A stretch of 64,000 bases of DNA from Argyresthia goedartella (taxonomy: Eukaryota; Arthropoda; Insecta; Lepidoptera; Argyresthiidae). Positions 49,836 through 60,646 of the stretch are shown here, in pieces. The notes beneath the pieces were generated by a model. The model did not search any database, was not told the DNA's origin, and saw only the letters and a list, made by a program, of their open reading frames with translations. A program made the position numbers and the translations under genes. Location: NCBI GenBank assembly GCA_949825045.1, contig OX463808.1:23745674-23809673 (forward strand), in the 5' to 3' direction. Numbering within the stretch: the stretch's first letter is position 1; each line of letters starts with the position of its first letter.

Positions 49836-50908
49836 GTAAATTACAACTTATACTTGAAGATATCATGCTTAAAAGGGGGTAAACAAACCTTTAGGATCAC
49901 CCAATGGCGCTACACATAGGTTAATTAATATACGTACCTCAGCAACAACATAACTGTTTGGTTGTTGTATGTACCGTACTCTGTGGTCTAGTATCGTTGC
50001 TACATAAGTTTAAGTTTCGGTAACTTCGCAATAGATGGCGTTACTGTTTTGAGGTTTTATGGTGATTTTCAATGCCGTATAAATTTACTATTGGCAGGCA
50101 TACAGGGCACATGCCCAGGCCTCCATCCTCAGGAGGCCTTGATAGGCTGCCACACATAACAGATCTTATTAGTTGCTCCTTACTCGACTTGATAGCCATG
50201 TGTTTTTTTTGGATGTGATACGCCTCCCCTGACTCGCCCCCGAATTGCAAGCTATGTAAATTTCGGGGGCCGCTGACGCCGCCCTTCATAACGGTTTTTT
50301 AGGTTATGCCCATTAGTAAGGTAGTCGAAATACTGACCATGTAAATTTTCAGGCTTCTTCTTGTCGGCTCTAACGGAAATCTCTTTACACGACTTGGTAA
50401 ACATGTGAAATGTGAGAGGCGGTTTGCGCCGCCCCATTAACAATTGTAGCCTCTGATATCCTCCCGGTTTCGGCCCACTTTTATAGGTATATCTCTCTCT
50501 CTCAAGTTTTAAAATGTTTTAAATTGATACGTGATCGTGATGACGACGATCGTAAAATTATTTTACTGAAATAACTTCACAAGTATATTCAGCAGTCATG
50601 TTTACGTCTTCACGAATCATGTTTGTTACTGAAAGGGCCCCCAATTCTTGTGTGCCCAAGGCCCATGTGCCCAGCATGGCCTAAGAGGGCCGATGTTACG
50701 GTCTTTCTTATGGCGCCTCGAAGCTCCTCACAACGACCCAATCCAATTTTGAGGCATCGCGAATTTGAACCTCATGCCATGCCAATAAAATTCAAAATGC
50801 AAAATTCAAAATAACGGGAAAATTACCACTATTGCAGTCCGTGGTCGTTGAGGGGTTAAGCCTGCTTGCTACACAATCGATACTGAGCAACCACTCCGTC
50901 TCTTCCAG

Positions 50909-51199
50909 GTGTGCGCCTCCCAGGAGTGCGAACGTAAACTGCACCCCGACGACTTGCCGCTGCTCGTGCTGCAGTCGTGGACGTCCGACCGCGACTGCCA
51001 CTTCCGTGTCCGACGGAACCCTAGAGCGCCACCCCTGCCGCCCCGCACCCTCGCGCCTACAGAACCCGAGGACGAAACCACCAGAGCACTCTCAGCACTG
51101 TCCCTAGAGGAGAGTGACAGCAGAAGATACAGCCCAGTCTATAAGTTCCCGAGTATAGGGTATTGTAAGGAATCCAAAAATGACTATCTATACATTTGA
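50909..51199 (+). CDS. Tandem-RA protein, terminal exon with end of RA2 and proline-rich tail
   Basis: The acceptor TCCGTCTCTTCCAG|GTGTGC continues in phase 0. The exon encodes 96 residues and a TGA at 51197-51199. RA2 finishes with ERKLHPDDLPLLVLQSW and DCHFRVRRNP. The tail then has PPLPPR (residues 231-236 of the long model), which fits a class II SH3 ligand, an acidic TEPEDETTRAL stretch, two Tyr-containing motifs (RRYSPVYKF) and the C-terminus NDYLYI. A hydrophobic-X-hydrophobic terminus could in principle bind a PDZ domain; this is inference. Length and domain layout fit a small RA adaptor such as Rau, without catalytic domains. The copy at 60647-60937 differs by one synonymous base (51043, C in CCC versus G). 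Confidence 0.88.
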   Translation: MCASQECERKLHPDDLPLLVLQSWTSDRDCHFRVRRNPRAPPLPPRTLAPTEPEDETTRALSALSLEESDSRRYSPVYKFPSIGYCKESKNDYLYI

Positions 51200-52619
51200 T
51201 GGCTGCATTCACAAACTGCTGCTCGGGTTACGTTATCGAATGCCGTATTGATGTTTATGCAACAGTGGTTTGATGTTAATAAGAGGCAGAACGTTGGAGT
51301 GGTAGCTGTGTATCCGGTCAGATTTCTACATGTAGAGGAATTCTCATAAAATCGTCCTAAGTGTGTAAATATTGTAAATATGTTAGTTTGTACTTGTACC
51401 TCGAGGTAAAGACGGAATCTCTTCTGAGAAGTGAAACCAAAGAGATGTTGCAATAAGTGTTTATAACAATATAACGGATTCATGATTTTGAAAAAATACA
51501 TAGATTGTACATTGTTCGGAGGCAGTTGAATAATTTGATATTCACCCAAATGTTATATTTCTGAATTTTCTTATTTACCTTACGTTCATGTATCCATGTA
51601 TCCACTTTGATGTAATGATTTCAGTCGTTAATAGGTATTTAGATTTTTTCACTGTTGGAATATTGGATTTGAATCTTACCAAATTAATACCATTGTAACT
51701 GCAACTTCGTAATTTTGGATTGTTGCATGAACTTTGTATATATTTTATTTAGGTACCTAATTTTAGCTAGTAGACACCAAAGAAGTACGCGAGGAGTTTG
51801 TATTATTTATCTGTTATGTATTGTAATGTTTAATTTATTTATTACAGACAGTAAAGGGTATCTATAATGTCAATGTATAGCACCCATAAATTTTAGCTCA
51901 AATGACCTAAGGTTACATCAGTCATAGTATTCGTCTGATTGCGCCATAGTCGATTTGAAAAATATTAGTAGTTTATGTGACTGCTACATAATGCCTAATT
52001 ATGTACAGTTTCATACACTAGTTTATCTACACACATATCATAAGCTCTCTTTGATGTGTTCAGGAACCGCACGTTCGACCGGCAATGTGGCATTGATCAT
52101 TGCTCTGCAATTGTTTAGCTTGTTCAGTAGTACCAACTTCACAGACAAACTAGAGGCGGCACGAAGACGGGCGTCGGCGTTTGAAAGTTAATTGTCATAA
52201 TATGACAAATGTTGGTACATTATGGTCATAATGTATCAATATTCAGATGACAAATGAATTTTTACCAAGAAGTATATCATTATGCTGGTCAAAACGTGCG
52301 GTTTTTGGACGCAGTAAAGAGGGTTTATGATACGTGTTTAGATAAATATATTAAAACATAACATATTTACCAGAGGGTTGCATTAGATACCTACTGCTTT
52401 AAGAGATATGAGATATTTAGATTATGTATGTCTTCTGTCAACTAGGAATGTTAAAGGTCATCGAATTTACTCAAATTACGCCTTTAAATAAACTGCGAAT
52501 TCAGTTTAATCAAGTTGAAGTTTTATTGCTTAAAAAAATACGCGAAACAAAAGATAGAAGTTTTCGTAGTCTTATTATGTGTTCCTGATGTCAATCGCAA
52601 TACCTATTTAATATAAAAA
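51200..52619 (+). other. 3' UTR and downstream flank of copy A
   Basis: No canonical AATAAA was found close after the stop codon, so the transcript end is undefined. The segment 51960-52345 belongs to the dispersed repeat also found at 19890-20345. Minus-strand open frames over the 3' UTR have no support. Confidence 0.5.
51960..52345 (+). repeat. Dispersed repeat, copy A member (related to 19890-20345)
   Basis: It contains TAGTTTATGTGACTGCTACA, TAATGCCTAATTATGTAC, TGATGTGTTCAGGAACCGCA and TGCGGTTTTTGGACGCAGTA in the order seen at 19890. It carries no coding sequence. Confidence 0.75.
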
Positions 52620-52720
52620 CGACCAATCAGTTATTCTTATCATATTATTCGACCAATCAGTAGTCTTATAATGTAACCAATCAGTAGCCTTATCATGTAA
52701 TTCGACGATTCAGTAGCCTT
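52620..52720. repeat. Short imperfect repeats containing CCAATCAG (copy A)
   Basis: GACCAATCAGTTATTCTTAT, GACCAATCAGTAGTCTTATA, ACCAATCAGTAGCCTTATCA and a decayed GACGATTCAGTAGCCTT follow each other at 25-31 base spacing. The CCAAT cores match NF-Y sites, but simple repeat expansion is enough to explain them. Also present in copy B at about 62900-63000. Confidence 0.6.
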
Positions 52721-52883
52721 AAGGTCATAGCCTGTGGTCATAGCTAAATAGAGCCACCCGGCACCCGACCAGCACCGCCTCGTCGTTCGGCGTCTACTCG
52801 TTGTCGACAGGTGGTCCACGGGTGGACTACGCGTTGTTACTTGCGGATTTCGCGTGGTCAATCAGTGAACGTCGCGTGATCTA

Positions 52884-54326
52884 TACTCCATTTCATGTAC
52901 CATGGCCCGATGCACTTGAGACGGTCATTAGGCGTTAACAATAGGATTAGTGATAACAAAAGATACCTGGCCAGACCCTTTTGCGGCGTGGTATTTTACA
53001 TGCAACCTAATGATCTTGATCGTTTAACCTAGTAATCAACATAAACAATATTTCATGTTAGTTGTCATCTGACCACATTTGTGATTACACGTATACCTGC
53101 AGCAAATAATTATGTTTCGACCTTGGGAAACACCCACAAGTAACCCGTCCAGTGGTGACGTTAGTTTGCAGCAACGTAAGAGAAGATTTTTAAGCAAGGA
53201 CGCCCAAGATGTGGTGATAAGTGTTTATAAAACTTTGTTAAATCGAATGGAAGTATTGTATATTTGGATGAAACTTGGTTTGATACCCACGACACACTGA
53301 AAAAAGGATACAGGGACGACTCTCAAAATTGTGCGACAAATACTCCATGTTCAAGAGGCAAACGTTTAATTATACTGCACGCAGGCACTGAAAATGGTTG
53401 GATTCAACGGGCTCTTCTTGTTTCGAGCAAACATCTGAAAAATTCAAGTGCAGACTATCACGAAGATATGTGTTCGGAGTTGTTCGAAAAATGGTTCGTG
53501 GAACAGCTTTTACCCAACATCCCTGCCAATAGCGTAATCGTCATGGATAATGCGTCTTATCATAGCCGCCAAGAGGAAAAGATTCCCAACACTAATACAA
53601 GAAAACCTGACATAATAGCATTTTTGAGAAAGCATCATATTACTATACCTGAGAAAACAACTGTTAAGAAATTGTTGGAAATTGTACAAAGTCAAAAATT
53701 TGAAAAGAAATACTTCGTCGACAAAATAGCGGCTGAGGCTGGACATGAAATATTGAGGCTTCCTCCCTATTATTGTGTGCTGAACCCAATCGAGCTTATG
53801 TGGAGTTATATCAAGAAACAAATTCGGAAGACGAACATTACACCAACAGTAGGTGATTCAGTTATTCAAAATTTAAGAACTATAGTAGACATGACGAATC
53901 CTACGCTTTGGAAAAATGCTTGTGAGCATGTTATCAAAGTGGAGAACGAGTTTTTATCCCACCCTGTGTATCCGGTCATCATAAACACCTGCGAAACCTC
54001 AAGTTCGGAAGAACATACATCAGAAAGCGAATAAATGTATATAATTAATTTTTGCCTTTAAATATTTAAAATTGTTAAATATTTTATATAATTAATGTAC
54101 ATGTTTTTAAAGTAATTAAATTAAGTTAGTCTTAAAGCTGATTGTTATTATTTTATTGACACAATTTTTTTATATACCAAAATGTTTTAGTCACGCTTTA
54201 GTTGCATGCAGGTTGGACCGACGCGTGCCATTTTGAAGTGCTCCTAATTAGATAACAAAAGGCAAACATTATGAGCCCTATTGTTAAGCTTCAAGTGCAT
54301 CGGGCCATGGTATATGAAATAGAGTA
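52884..54326 (+). mobile_element. Tc1/mariner-superfamily transposon, 1,443 bp, defective, present only in copy A
   Basis: 36-bp terminal inverted repeats with two mismatches: TACTCCATTTCATGTACC... at 52884-52919 and its complement TACTCTATTTCATATACC... at 54326-54291. The insertion is flanked by TA (52882-52883 and 54327-54328). Copy B at about 63159-63162 reads GATCTACCAGTG with a single TA, giving a direct empty site. The single open region encodes a broken transposase. Confidence 0.93.
53112..54034 (+). pseudogene. DDE transposase with internal deletion and frameshift
   Basis: The enzyme would cut and paste the element. The N-terminal frame starts at 53112 (MFRPWETPTS...RRFLSKDAQDVVISVYKTLL) and runs into the wrong frame at about 53250. 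The catalytic frame then begins at VYLDETWFDTHD (about 53258) and continues to the stop at 54034. The DNA-binding helix-turn-helix region expected between KTLL and LDETW is missing, consistent with an internal deletion that also shifted the frame. Catalytic residues are intact: Asp in DETW, Asp in VMDNASYHS and Glu in NPIELMW. Counting from the second Asp (position 95 from the MDETW Met) to the Glu (177) gives 81 residues between them. This is far more than the 34-41 of classic Tc1/mariner and similar to a group described as DD82E. Not functional as it stands. Confidence 0.88.
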
Positions 54327-54327
54327 T

Positions 54328-54396
54328 ACCAGTGAACCTCGCGTGGCCAACGAGTGAACGTCGCGTGGTCAACGTGTGGACATCGCTTGGTCCATG
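54328..54396. repeat. Right part of a 22-bp minisatellite split by the transposon (copy A)
   Basis: Units GTGAACCTCGCGTGGCCAAC, GTGAACGTCGCGTGGTCAAC and GTGGACATCGCTTGGTCCAT repeat every 22 bases. The left part lies at about 52840-52883. The uninterrupted five-unit array is in copy B at 63122-63231. Confidence 0.85.
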
Positions 54397-54659
54397 GGAA
54401 TGTCGGGGACGGGAGGGTGCGGAGCGGCCCATCGCGTGAATCATTCGCGGGCAGCGCGCGGTCCACTCGGTACCCGTGCGTTGGCAATGCGCAGTCAACG
54501 CAAGGCAAGCAAGGCTTGCTTTTACAAATGGAATTGACACCGACTGGCCCACTCAACGTCCGCGCGTGGACAGCTTGCGTCCTAGTCGATCCAGTGATGA
54601 TACGGAGTTAATATAATGAGCGCATATCCATAGAAGTCCATATAAGAATACGGCTTATG

Positions 54660-55024
54660 TTTAAACGATCACCAAAAACACACCTATTTTACTACCAATA
54701 AATTCGAAATGACTGCCAGAATCGATAAATGTCCACCAAATTGTGTTTGGATAAATTCCAAATTCCAAATGTCTTTATTACTGTAGATATTTACATATAC
54801 TTAGCAATCGTCATTTTTTGCCACTTCTCTACATTGGACCACTGTGGGAGAAGCAGAGCGTAGAATGTTTTATGTTTTTTGTACGTAAGTCTATGTTTTA
54901 AGTATTTTTTGTTGTTCTTACATGTTCACCTAAGCTACCGCATATTTTGCCCTGATATTTTTTGCAACTTTTGGTGTTCATTTGGTGTTTTAGGTAGGAA
55001 AAAAATATTTTGTTGATATTTGAT
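54660..55024. mobile_element. 'TGATCACCAAA'-type shared-core element, reverse orientation, interrupted by a LINE tail (copy A)
   Basis: It begins TTTAAACGATCACCAAAAA. Complemented core phrases appear at 54895-54960 (TTCACCTAAGCTACCGCA, TTTTGCCCTGATATTTTT), and it ends near TAGGTAGGAAAAAAATATTT. A LINE 3' end occupies 54766-54866 inside it. Confidence 0.75.
54766..54866 (-). mobile_element. LINE 3' end, same family as 1-3190, internally deleted (copy A)
   Basis: ATTCCAAATTCCAAATGTCT and CATTGGACCACTGTGGGAGA match the 63589-63823 copy. The remainder is missing, joined directly to element sequence at GCGTAGAA|TGTTTTATG. Confidence 0.75.
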
Positions 55025-57025
55025 GCCTAAGAATACTAACCGCTCGAGGCGATGTGGTGCTGGTCGGGTGCATGGCGGCTCTAATGAGCTATGACATTTG
55101 TCATGTAATTCGGACATGTAGGAATATAAAAAAAAAACACAAGACCATTATTTGACACGAGCTGTCTTTTGTTGCGGCTTGGCTTGTTGGCGTTGTTCTG
55201 ATTGGTAATTTTTTCAAAAGCGATTGTAATTCCTAGATGTTAGAATGACATGTTAAGGGATAAAATATGGCCAGCGCCAGGGGACGCGAACAAAGAAATG
55301 CATCTTTAGGCTAAACTAGACAACATAAAAATGTAGAATAAATATAAGTTATAAAAGGTCTATTAGAGATAAGAATGGACTTTTAAAACTACCGGATATC
55401 TGTTATATTTAATACTTAAAAATAATTTTCGCAATGCATTATTATTCAACTAAATGAACAAGCGCTCGGAGACGAAATCAGTTTCCTATAAGAAACTAAC
55501 ACGCAAAAATAGGTAAAAAAAGGATTTTTTTTTGGTTTTTTTATTTTATTTTTAATGTTATTATTACAGGAGTTTAGTAATATTTTCTATAATTTTCTTG
55601 GTCTCGGAGCTCGGGCTGCCCCGCGGGGCTCTGCGTGTGAGCATGCGTCAGTCTGCTTCGACGCGATGCGACGGGTATTTGTTTTCTTTGTCTAATTCTC
55701 AATGCCATTGGCCCTTGTTCAGCCCTTAAGGCTACAGAACACCAGCCGCGATCACATAAACAAGCAAATCGCAATTAAAGACAGTACTTGTTGAATAGTC
55801 GTGTTCTGATTTGATTATTTTTCAACAGAAGATAACGGAATTACGGCTACTGATTGGTCGATTTTTCAATTGCAATTCATACATATGCTGCCTGAAAACT
55901 TACCGCTTCACCCTCCCTAAATTCGCCAACTATTAATAATTTGCATTTGCAAGCATTGTAGAGTATACCTACAAGGTGACATTTAATTAGCCCACCATAT
56001 CTTGGGTAACGATCGTACCCATCATTATGAACAACTTTCCCCACGAAACATATGGTCGCAAATGGAAAAAAATATAGGAAGGTACTCACTTTTTTTTTGG
56101 CATATCTAAATTTATTACGGAACACCAAATGTGTGAAGTCCGACACGCACTTGGCCGTTTTTTTTAAATATGATTTTTATTGATAAAAAAAAACAAATGA
56201 AAATAAAAACCACTTCAAGTCAAACTTAAAATGAAAGGGCATAGAACGGTTGCTCTATACCAGATTCCCAAAATACCAGATGACCAGCATACAAGATTCC
56301 TAATTTATCAGATTCCCACAATACCATAAGTAACATATATGAAGAAAACAAATGAAAATAGTTTTTTTTTATAATTTATTTATATCACTACATAGTATAA
56401 AACAAAGTCGCCTCCCGCTGTCTGTCCCCTTATATGCTTAGATCTTTAAAACAACGCAACGGATTTTATTGTGGTTTTCTTTAATAGATAGAGAGATTCA
56501 TTAGAAAGGTTTTTATGTATAATACATGCATAATATAGTAGAGAGACACTGATAATGCCTAATATCGTAAATAAACACAATATTTTGCGCTTAGGTACAT
56601 TGCAAACGCTGGCTGAACCCTACGAGATAGATCAAAATAATGTAGTACAGTATTGTAGACCTTTAAAAGGTCTACAAAAAAGTCCGCGACGGTATATGAC
56701 TACCTCTAAGGGATAACCCACAATAACAATTTTTATCCTTTACTTTTTACGCTTATTTACGAAGCGATTTTACATAGCGATACAGCATTACACCTTATCC
56801 AAATAAGTGTCTTAACTTAACACATTGTGCATTTAATATAGATCAATATGGCACTTTAAATCATGCAATTTAAACGAATATTTTCAAAGATATTACAGAT
56901 TCTAAATGCATACGTAGAGGTTGCGGCGCGTTGGCGGCGGCGGTAGGTACCGGCTGGGTGACCGGCGTCGGTGCGTACCTATAAATAGCGCTTCGTAAGC
57001 CGCGCTCCGCCCCTCCAGCCTCCCT
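55025..57025. other. Sequence between the duplicated blocks
   Basis: AT-rich with a GC-richer patch at 55600-55680. A MITE fragment lies at 56015-56090. Short imperfect repeats of CAGATTCCCA-AATACCA lie at 56262-56330, and a 12-bp-arm hairpin (TTGTAGACCTTT) is near 56652. A GC-rich stretch 56920-57020 leads into the Jockey fragment. No gene recognised. Confidence 0.4.
56015..56090. mobile_element. Fragment of the GGGGAATGATAGTA MITE family
   Basis: GTACCCATCATTATGAACAA, CTTTCCCCACGAAACATATG and GTCGCAAATGGAAAAAAATA correspond to one end of the element at 22238-22435. Confidence 0.6.
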
Positions 57026-57292
57026 CTGAGGGCGAAGCTCGGGATCTACAAGTCCTACGTGAGATCCCGCCTCACCTATGCGGCTCCGGCATGGTACGCC
57101 CTGTGCTCGGAGACGAACAAACGGAGACTCTGAGCCCAAGAGAACCTCTCTCTGCGTACCATCGTCGGCGCCCCCCGCTACGTGAGGAACGCGACAATCC
57201 AGAGGGACCTAAGATGGGAAACAGTGGACCAGTTTGTCCAGAGGCTGGCGAAGGGCATGTTCGCGCGTGCGGATGCGACATACGACATATGA
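57026..57292 (+). pseudogene. Jockey-type LINE reverse-transcriptase C-terminal fragment
   Basis: The plus-strand frame reads LRAKLGIYKSYVRSRLTYAA, PAWYALCSETNKRRL, a TGA at 57131-57133, then AQENLSLRTIVGAPRYVRN, ATIQRDLRWETVDQFVQRLA and KGMFARAD, ending in a stop at 57290. The YKSYVRSRLTYAAPAW and APRYVRN...RDLRWETV phrases are characteristic of the region after the palm domain in Jockey-clade elements. GC-rich codon use sets it apart from its surroundings. It is truncated on both sides and carries an internal stop. Confidence 0.85.
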
Positions 57293-57882
57293 GACCCCTT
57301 TGCCTCTCTTCTTTTTTTCAACAGAATCCTTACATCTAGAAAGAGAGACAAAGAGGTTTCTGAAGGTAGAATAACTTTGAACTCTTCGGACCTGACTGCA
57401 TCGGAATTTCCGATCAATACTTATAACACCCCATTATCCTTCGTCGGGCGAGGTTTTAAACAAACTTAAAATCTAATCTGCCTGTTTGACAATCATTGGA
57501 ATAACTAACAATAACCGTAAGTATTATGAGTAATAAAATAACTATGTTATTACATTGACTATATTAGTAATTGCGGAGTGATAAAATCTATCGATTCAAA
57601 AACATAATTATCCTATCATTATCCCCATCACTATATGTCGTCTCTGTGTGCGTGTAACAGTTCGCCTCCGTATCACGATGCATCTTTGCTTTGAAAAACC
57701 CCAAAAAGTTAACCCGTCAAAACACACCCATAACTCGCGTTTCACCAGCGACCACCGACCGAGCCCACGAGAATAGACTCCATTCTCCATTCGAAGCCAA
57801 AACGACACTTTACTAGAAAAACTGTCGCTCGCTACTCCTTCCGGTGGGCTATTCTCGGCCTAAACAAACTGGACGACTAATA

Positions 57883-58261
57883 GGGTGTTTACATGGGTGA
57901 CTAAAACCAGTCGATTTTCGCTGCGGCTATAGTCACCGTCGAAATGGCAATTCAGGTGGGCTGCAGGAGTTAAAAATCCCAAAGTAGACTAGCAGTTGAC
58001 TTTCGCCGTGCGGCGGCCGGCCGCATGCGGCTGGTGACTAAAATCGACCGTGAAAAGTCACAGACGGTTTCTTACTTGAGGCAGCGACAACCAAACTACT
58101 CAGTTTGGTTGTCGCTGCGCTCGCTCGCGACATTTTGAATAGAAGTGACCACGTCACCTGCGATTTTTATTGACCGGTGTAAATTAGGTGGCTATTCGGT
58201 TTTGCTGGTCGATGCGACTGGTGACTTCCCGCGCGGTGGAAATCGACCAGTGTAAATACCC
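57883..58261. mobile_element. MITE with GGGTRTTTACA termini (copy B), intact TA target duplication
   Basis: GGGTGTTTACATGGGTGACT to CAGTGTAAATACCC, flanked on both sides by TA (57881-57882 and 58262-58263). Counterpart of 48166-48530. Contains the copy-B-specific hairpin. Confidence 0.85.
58081..58118. repeat. Perfect hairpin, 17-bp arms, 4-nt loop, absent from copy A
   Basis: GCAGCGACAACCAAACT (58081-58097) pairs with AGTTTGGTTGTCGCTGC (58102-58118). In copy A the left arm is missing and a single T (48370) stands in its place. Confidence 0.97.
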
Positions 58262-59144
58262 TACAAGATAAAAAGACACCTGCTGACAAGAGCGATACTC
58301 TGCATTAAGAGGTTCTGGTCAATAGAAAATCGGAGTTGCAGTAATGTGGGAGAAGAATTTTCGTTGTTTATTAGTCGTAAATGACTATTTTGGTAACTCA
58401 AGTAGATTCCACTAGCTATCTAGCTATAGGTAGGTACATATTGCCAAGGTGATAGGTATATTTAGGAATAAAGGACTATGATATGATTTAGAAGCCTCAA
58501 TTTTCCGAGACTACTCTCCAACGACTTGTCAATTAAAAAACCAAGGGGTGTTTGTGATTTCTGCGTTGTCTTTATAATGTACATTCGGATCCCCCAGTGA
58601 TCCTCTCGCTGGCTCGTAGTGGATTTACGGAATTTTGATAGGCGGTCGTAAACCTACACAAACTTTATTGACCGTGTGCGTCATATTCCCGCCTGCTGAC
58701 AGCTTGAGATGTTTGTGGAGCGCACAGCGGGATATATCGGGGCCCGGCGCTAGTGGAGGGTTCACTTAGGATGTTGTATTGGATATAAATAGGGTCATTG
58801 ATTGTGTCCGCTTTTATTTCATAGTGTTCTTGTGTTGCTTCGTAGCTGCGGCGATGGGTCTGCTCCCTGTTGCGCAAAATGGACTATCGAATAATGGCTA
58901 GCGCAATTGTGCTTCTGCCACTTCGTATGGGAAAAGGCGTTTATCATTGCCCAAAACTAAAAATCTTCGTGTATTTGAGTCTTGTTTATTTCGTAGTTTA
59001 TCCCAGTACCCTTAACCTTCTATGAAGATAATGTTGAGGAAGCGAGTGGTAATATGCCAAGATCGGAACAAGTTCTTTAATTTCTGTGAACCTTCTACCA
59101 CTCTTTGAAGATTTTTAATGGGAAATATTGAACTGCACATCAAT
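58262..59144. other. Duplicated intron sequence of copy B
   Basis: Matches 48531-49408. It includes a GATATAAATAGGGTC phrase near 58790 (49050 in copy A) that resembles a TATA box, without other promoter support. Confidence 0.6.
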
Positions 59145-59327
59145 AATACTGATTTTTACAGCAAATATACTGATTTTCATAGAAAATATCAGGGCAAAAT
59201 ACTGCGGTAGCTTAGGTAAAGGATAAAGGGGGTGAGCGAATCTTGAACATGTAAGAACAACAAAAATACTGAAGTAAAACATAAAAAGTATTTTTGCTAA
59301 TCCTTTTTTGTTGTGAAAATCAGTATT
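59145..59327. mobile_element. 'ATACTGATTTTC'-type shared-core element (copy B)
   Basis: Counterpart of 49409-49591 with the same termini AATACTGATTTT and AAAATCAGTATT and the same core. A few substitutions occur, for example GAGCGAATC for GAGCGAAGC. Confidence 0.7.
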
Positions 59328-59393
59328 TTGGCTGCGCGGTTAAATGTATATTCGCCAAAATCAATAACTAACTGTTTCCATTTTAACTTGCAG

Positions 59394-59571
59394 GTTCTCC
59401 CTGCAGATGCGTCGCGGCGGACTAGTCAAGATCTACGACTCGGCCCTCATGTCGTCTTCTCAGTACAAGTCTCTCCTCATCAGCGACCGAACCACCGCTG
59501 ACGAGCTGCTGGGCATACTCCTCAACTGCTATGACTCCAGGGAGGGGGTCGAGCGGTTCTCTCTGTATGAG
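59394..59571 (+). CDS. Duplicated RA2 exon, first half (copy B)
   Basis: Identical over all 178 bases to 49658-49835, with the same acceptor (TTTTAACTTGCAG) and donor (GAG|GTAAAT). It has no upstream RA1 exon of its own in the window. Used alone it lacks a start codon in a plausible context. It could be reached only by splicing from the exon ending at 47097 and skipping copy A, which would yield the same protein. It is therefore either a redundant half-gene or an assembly duplicate. Confidence 0.8.
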
Positions 59572-60646
59572 GTAAATTACAACATATACTTGAAGATATC
59601 ATGCTTAAAAGGGGGTAGACAGACCTTTAGGATCACCCAATGGCGCTACACATAGGTTAATTAATATACGTACCTCAGCAACAACATAATTGTTTGGTTG
59701 TTGTATGTACCGTACTCTGTGGTCTAGTATCGTTGCTACATAAGTTTAAGTTTCGGTAACTTCGCAATAGATGGCGTTACTGTTTTGAGGTTTTATGGTG
59801 ATTTTCAATGCCGTATAAATTTACTATTGGCAGGCATACAGGGCACATGCCCAGGCCTCCATCCTCAGGAGGCCTTGATAGGCTGCCACACATAACAGAT
59901 CTTATTAGTTGCTCCTTACTCGACTTGATAGCCATGTGTTTTTTTTGGATGTGATACGCCTCCCCTGACTCGCCCCCGAATTGCAAGCTATGTAAATTTC
60001 GGGGGCCGCTGACGCCGCCCTTCATAACGGTTTTTTAGGTTATGCCCATTAGTAAGGTAGTCGAAATACTGACCATGTAAATTTTCAGGCTTCTTCTTGT
60101 CGGCTCTAACGGATATCTCTTTACACGACTTGGCAAACATGTGAAATGTGAGAGGCGGTTTGCGCCACCCCATTAACAATTGTAGCCTCTGATATCCTCC
60201 CGATTTCGGCCCACTTTTATAGGTATATCTCTCTCTCTCTCAAGTTTTAAAATGTTTTAAATTGATACGTGATCGTGATTACGACGATCGTGAAATTATT
60301 TTACTGAAATAACTTCACAAGTATATTCAGCAGTCATGTTTACGTCTTCACGAATCATGTTTGTTTCTGAAAGGGCCCCCAATTCTTGTGTGCCCAAGGC
60401 CCATGTGCCCAGCATGGCCTAAGAGGGCCGATGTTACGGTCTTTCTTATGGCGCCTCGAAGCTCCTCACAACGACCCAATCCAATTTTGAGGCATCGCGA
60501 ATTTGAACCTCATGCCATGCCAATAAAATTCAAAATGCAAAATTCAAAATAACGGGAAAATTACCACTATTGCAGTCCGTGGTCGTTGAGGGGTTAAGCC
60601 TGCTTGCTACACAATCGATACTGAGCAACCACTCCGTCTCTTCCAG

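Larger units (their letters stand above)
47975..55024 (+). repeat. Copy A of a large direct duplication (partner from 57692)
   Basis: From TGAAAAACCCCAAAAAG at 47975 the sequence runs nearly identically to 57692 onward, interrupted by indels. The offset is 9717 at the start, 9736 at exon 49658 and 9738 at exon 50909. Copy-specific features here are a 1,443-bp transposon (52884-54326) and a deletion of about 150 bp inside the LINE tail near 54866. If the duplication is tandem the unit is 9,717 bp and includes 55025-57691. Confidence 0.95.

Noticed and set aside
50041..50443. Minus-strand open frames within the RA2 intron (and again at 59777-60179)
   Set aside because: They appear twice only because the intron is duplicated; the sequence is intronic and has no domain signature.
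51184..51549. Minus-strand 121-codon open frame over the 3' UTR (and at 60922-61287)
   Set aside because: Antisense to the 3' UTR, no recognisable domain, and carries amino-acid changes between copies unlike the true exons.
54244..54611. Open frames on both strands in the GC-rich 22-bp repeat region (and at 63141-63445)
   Set aside because: They follow from the repeat composition and are interrupted by the transposon in one copy; no domain seen.
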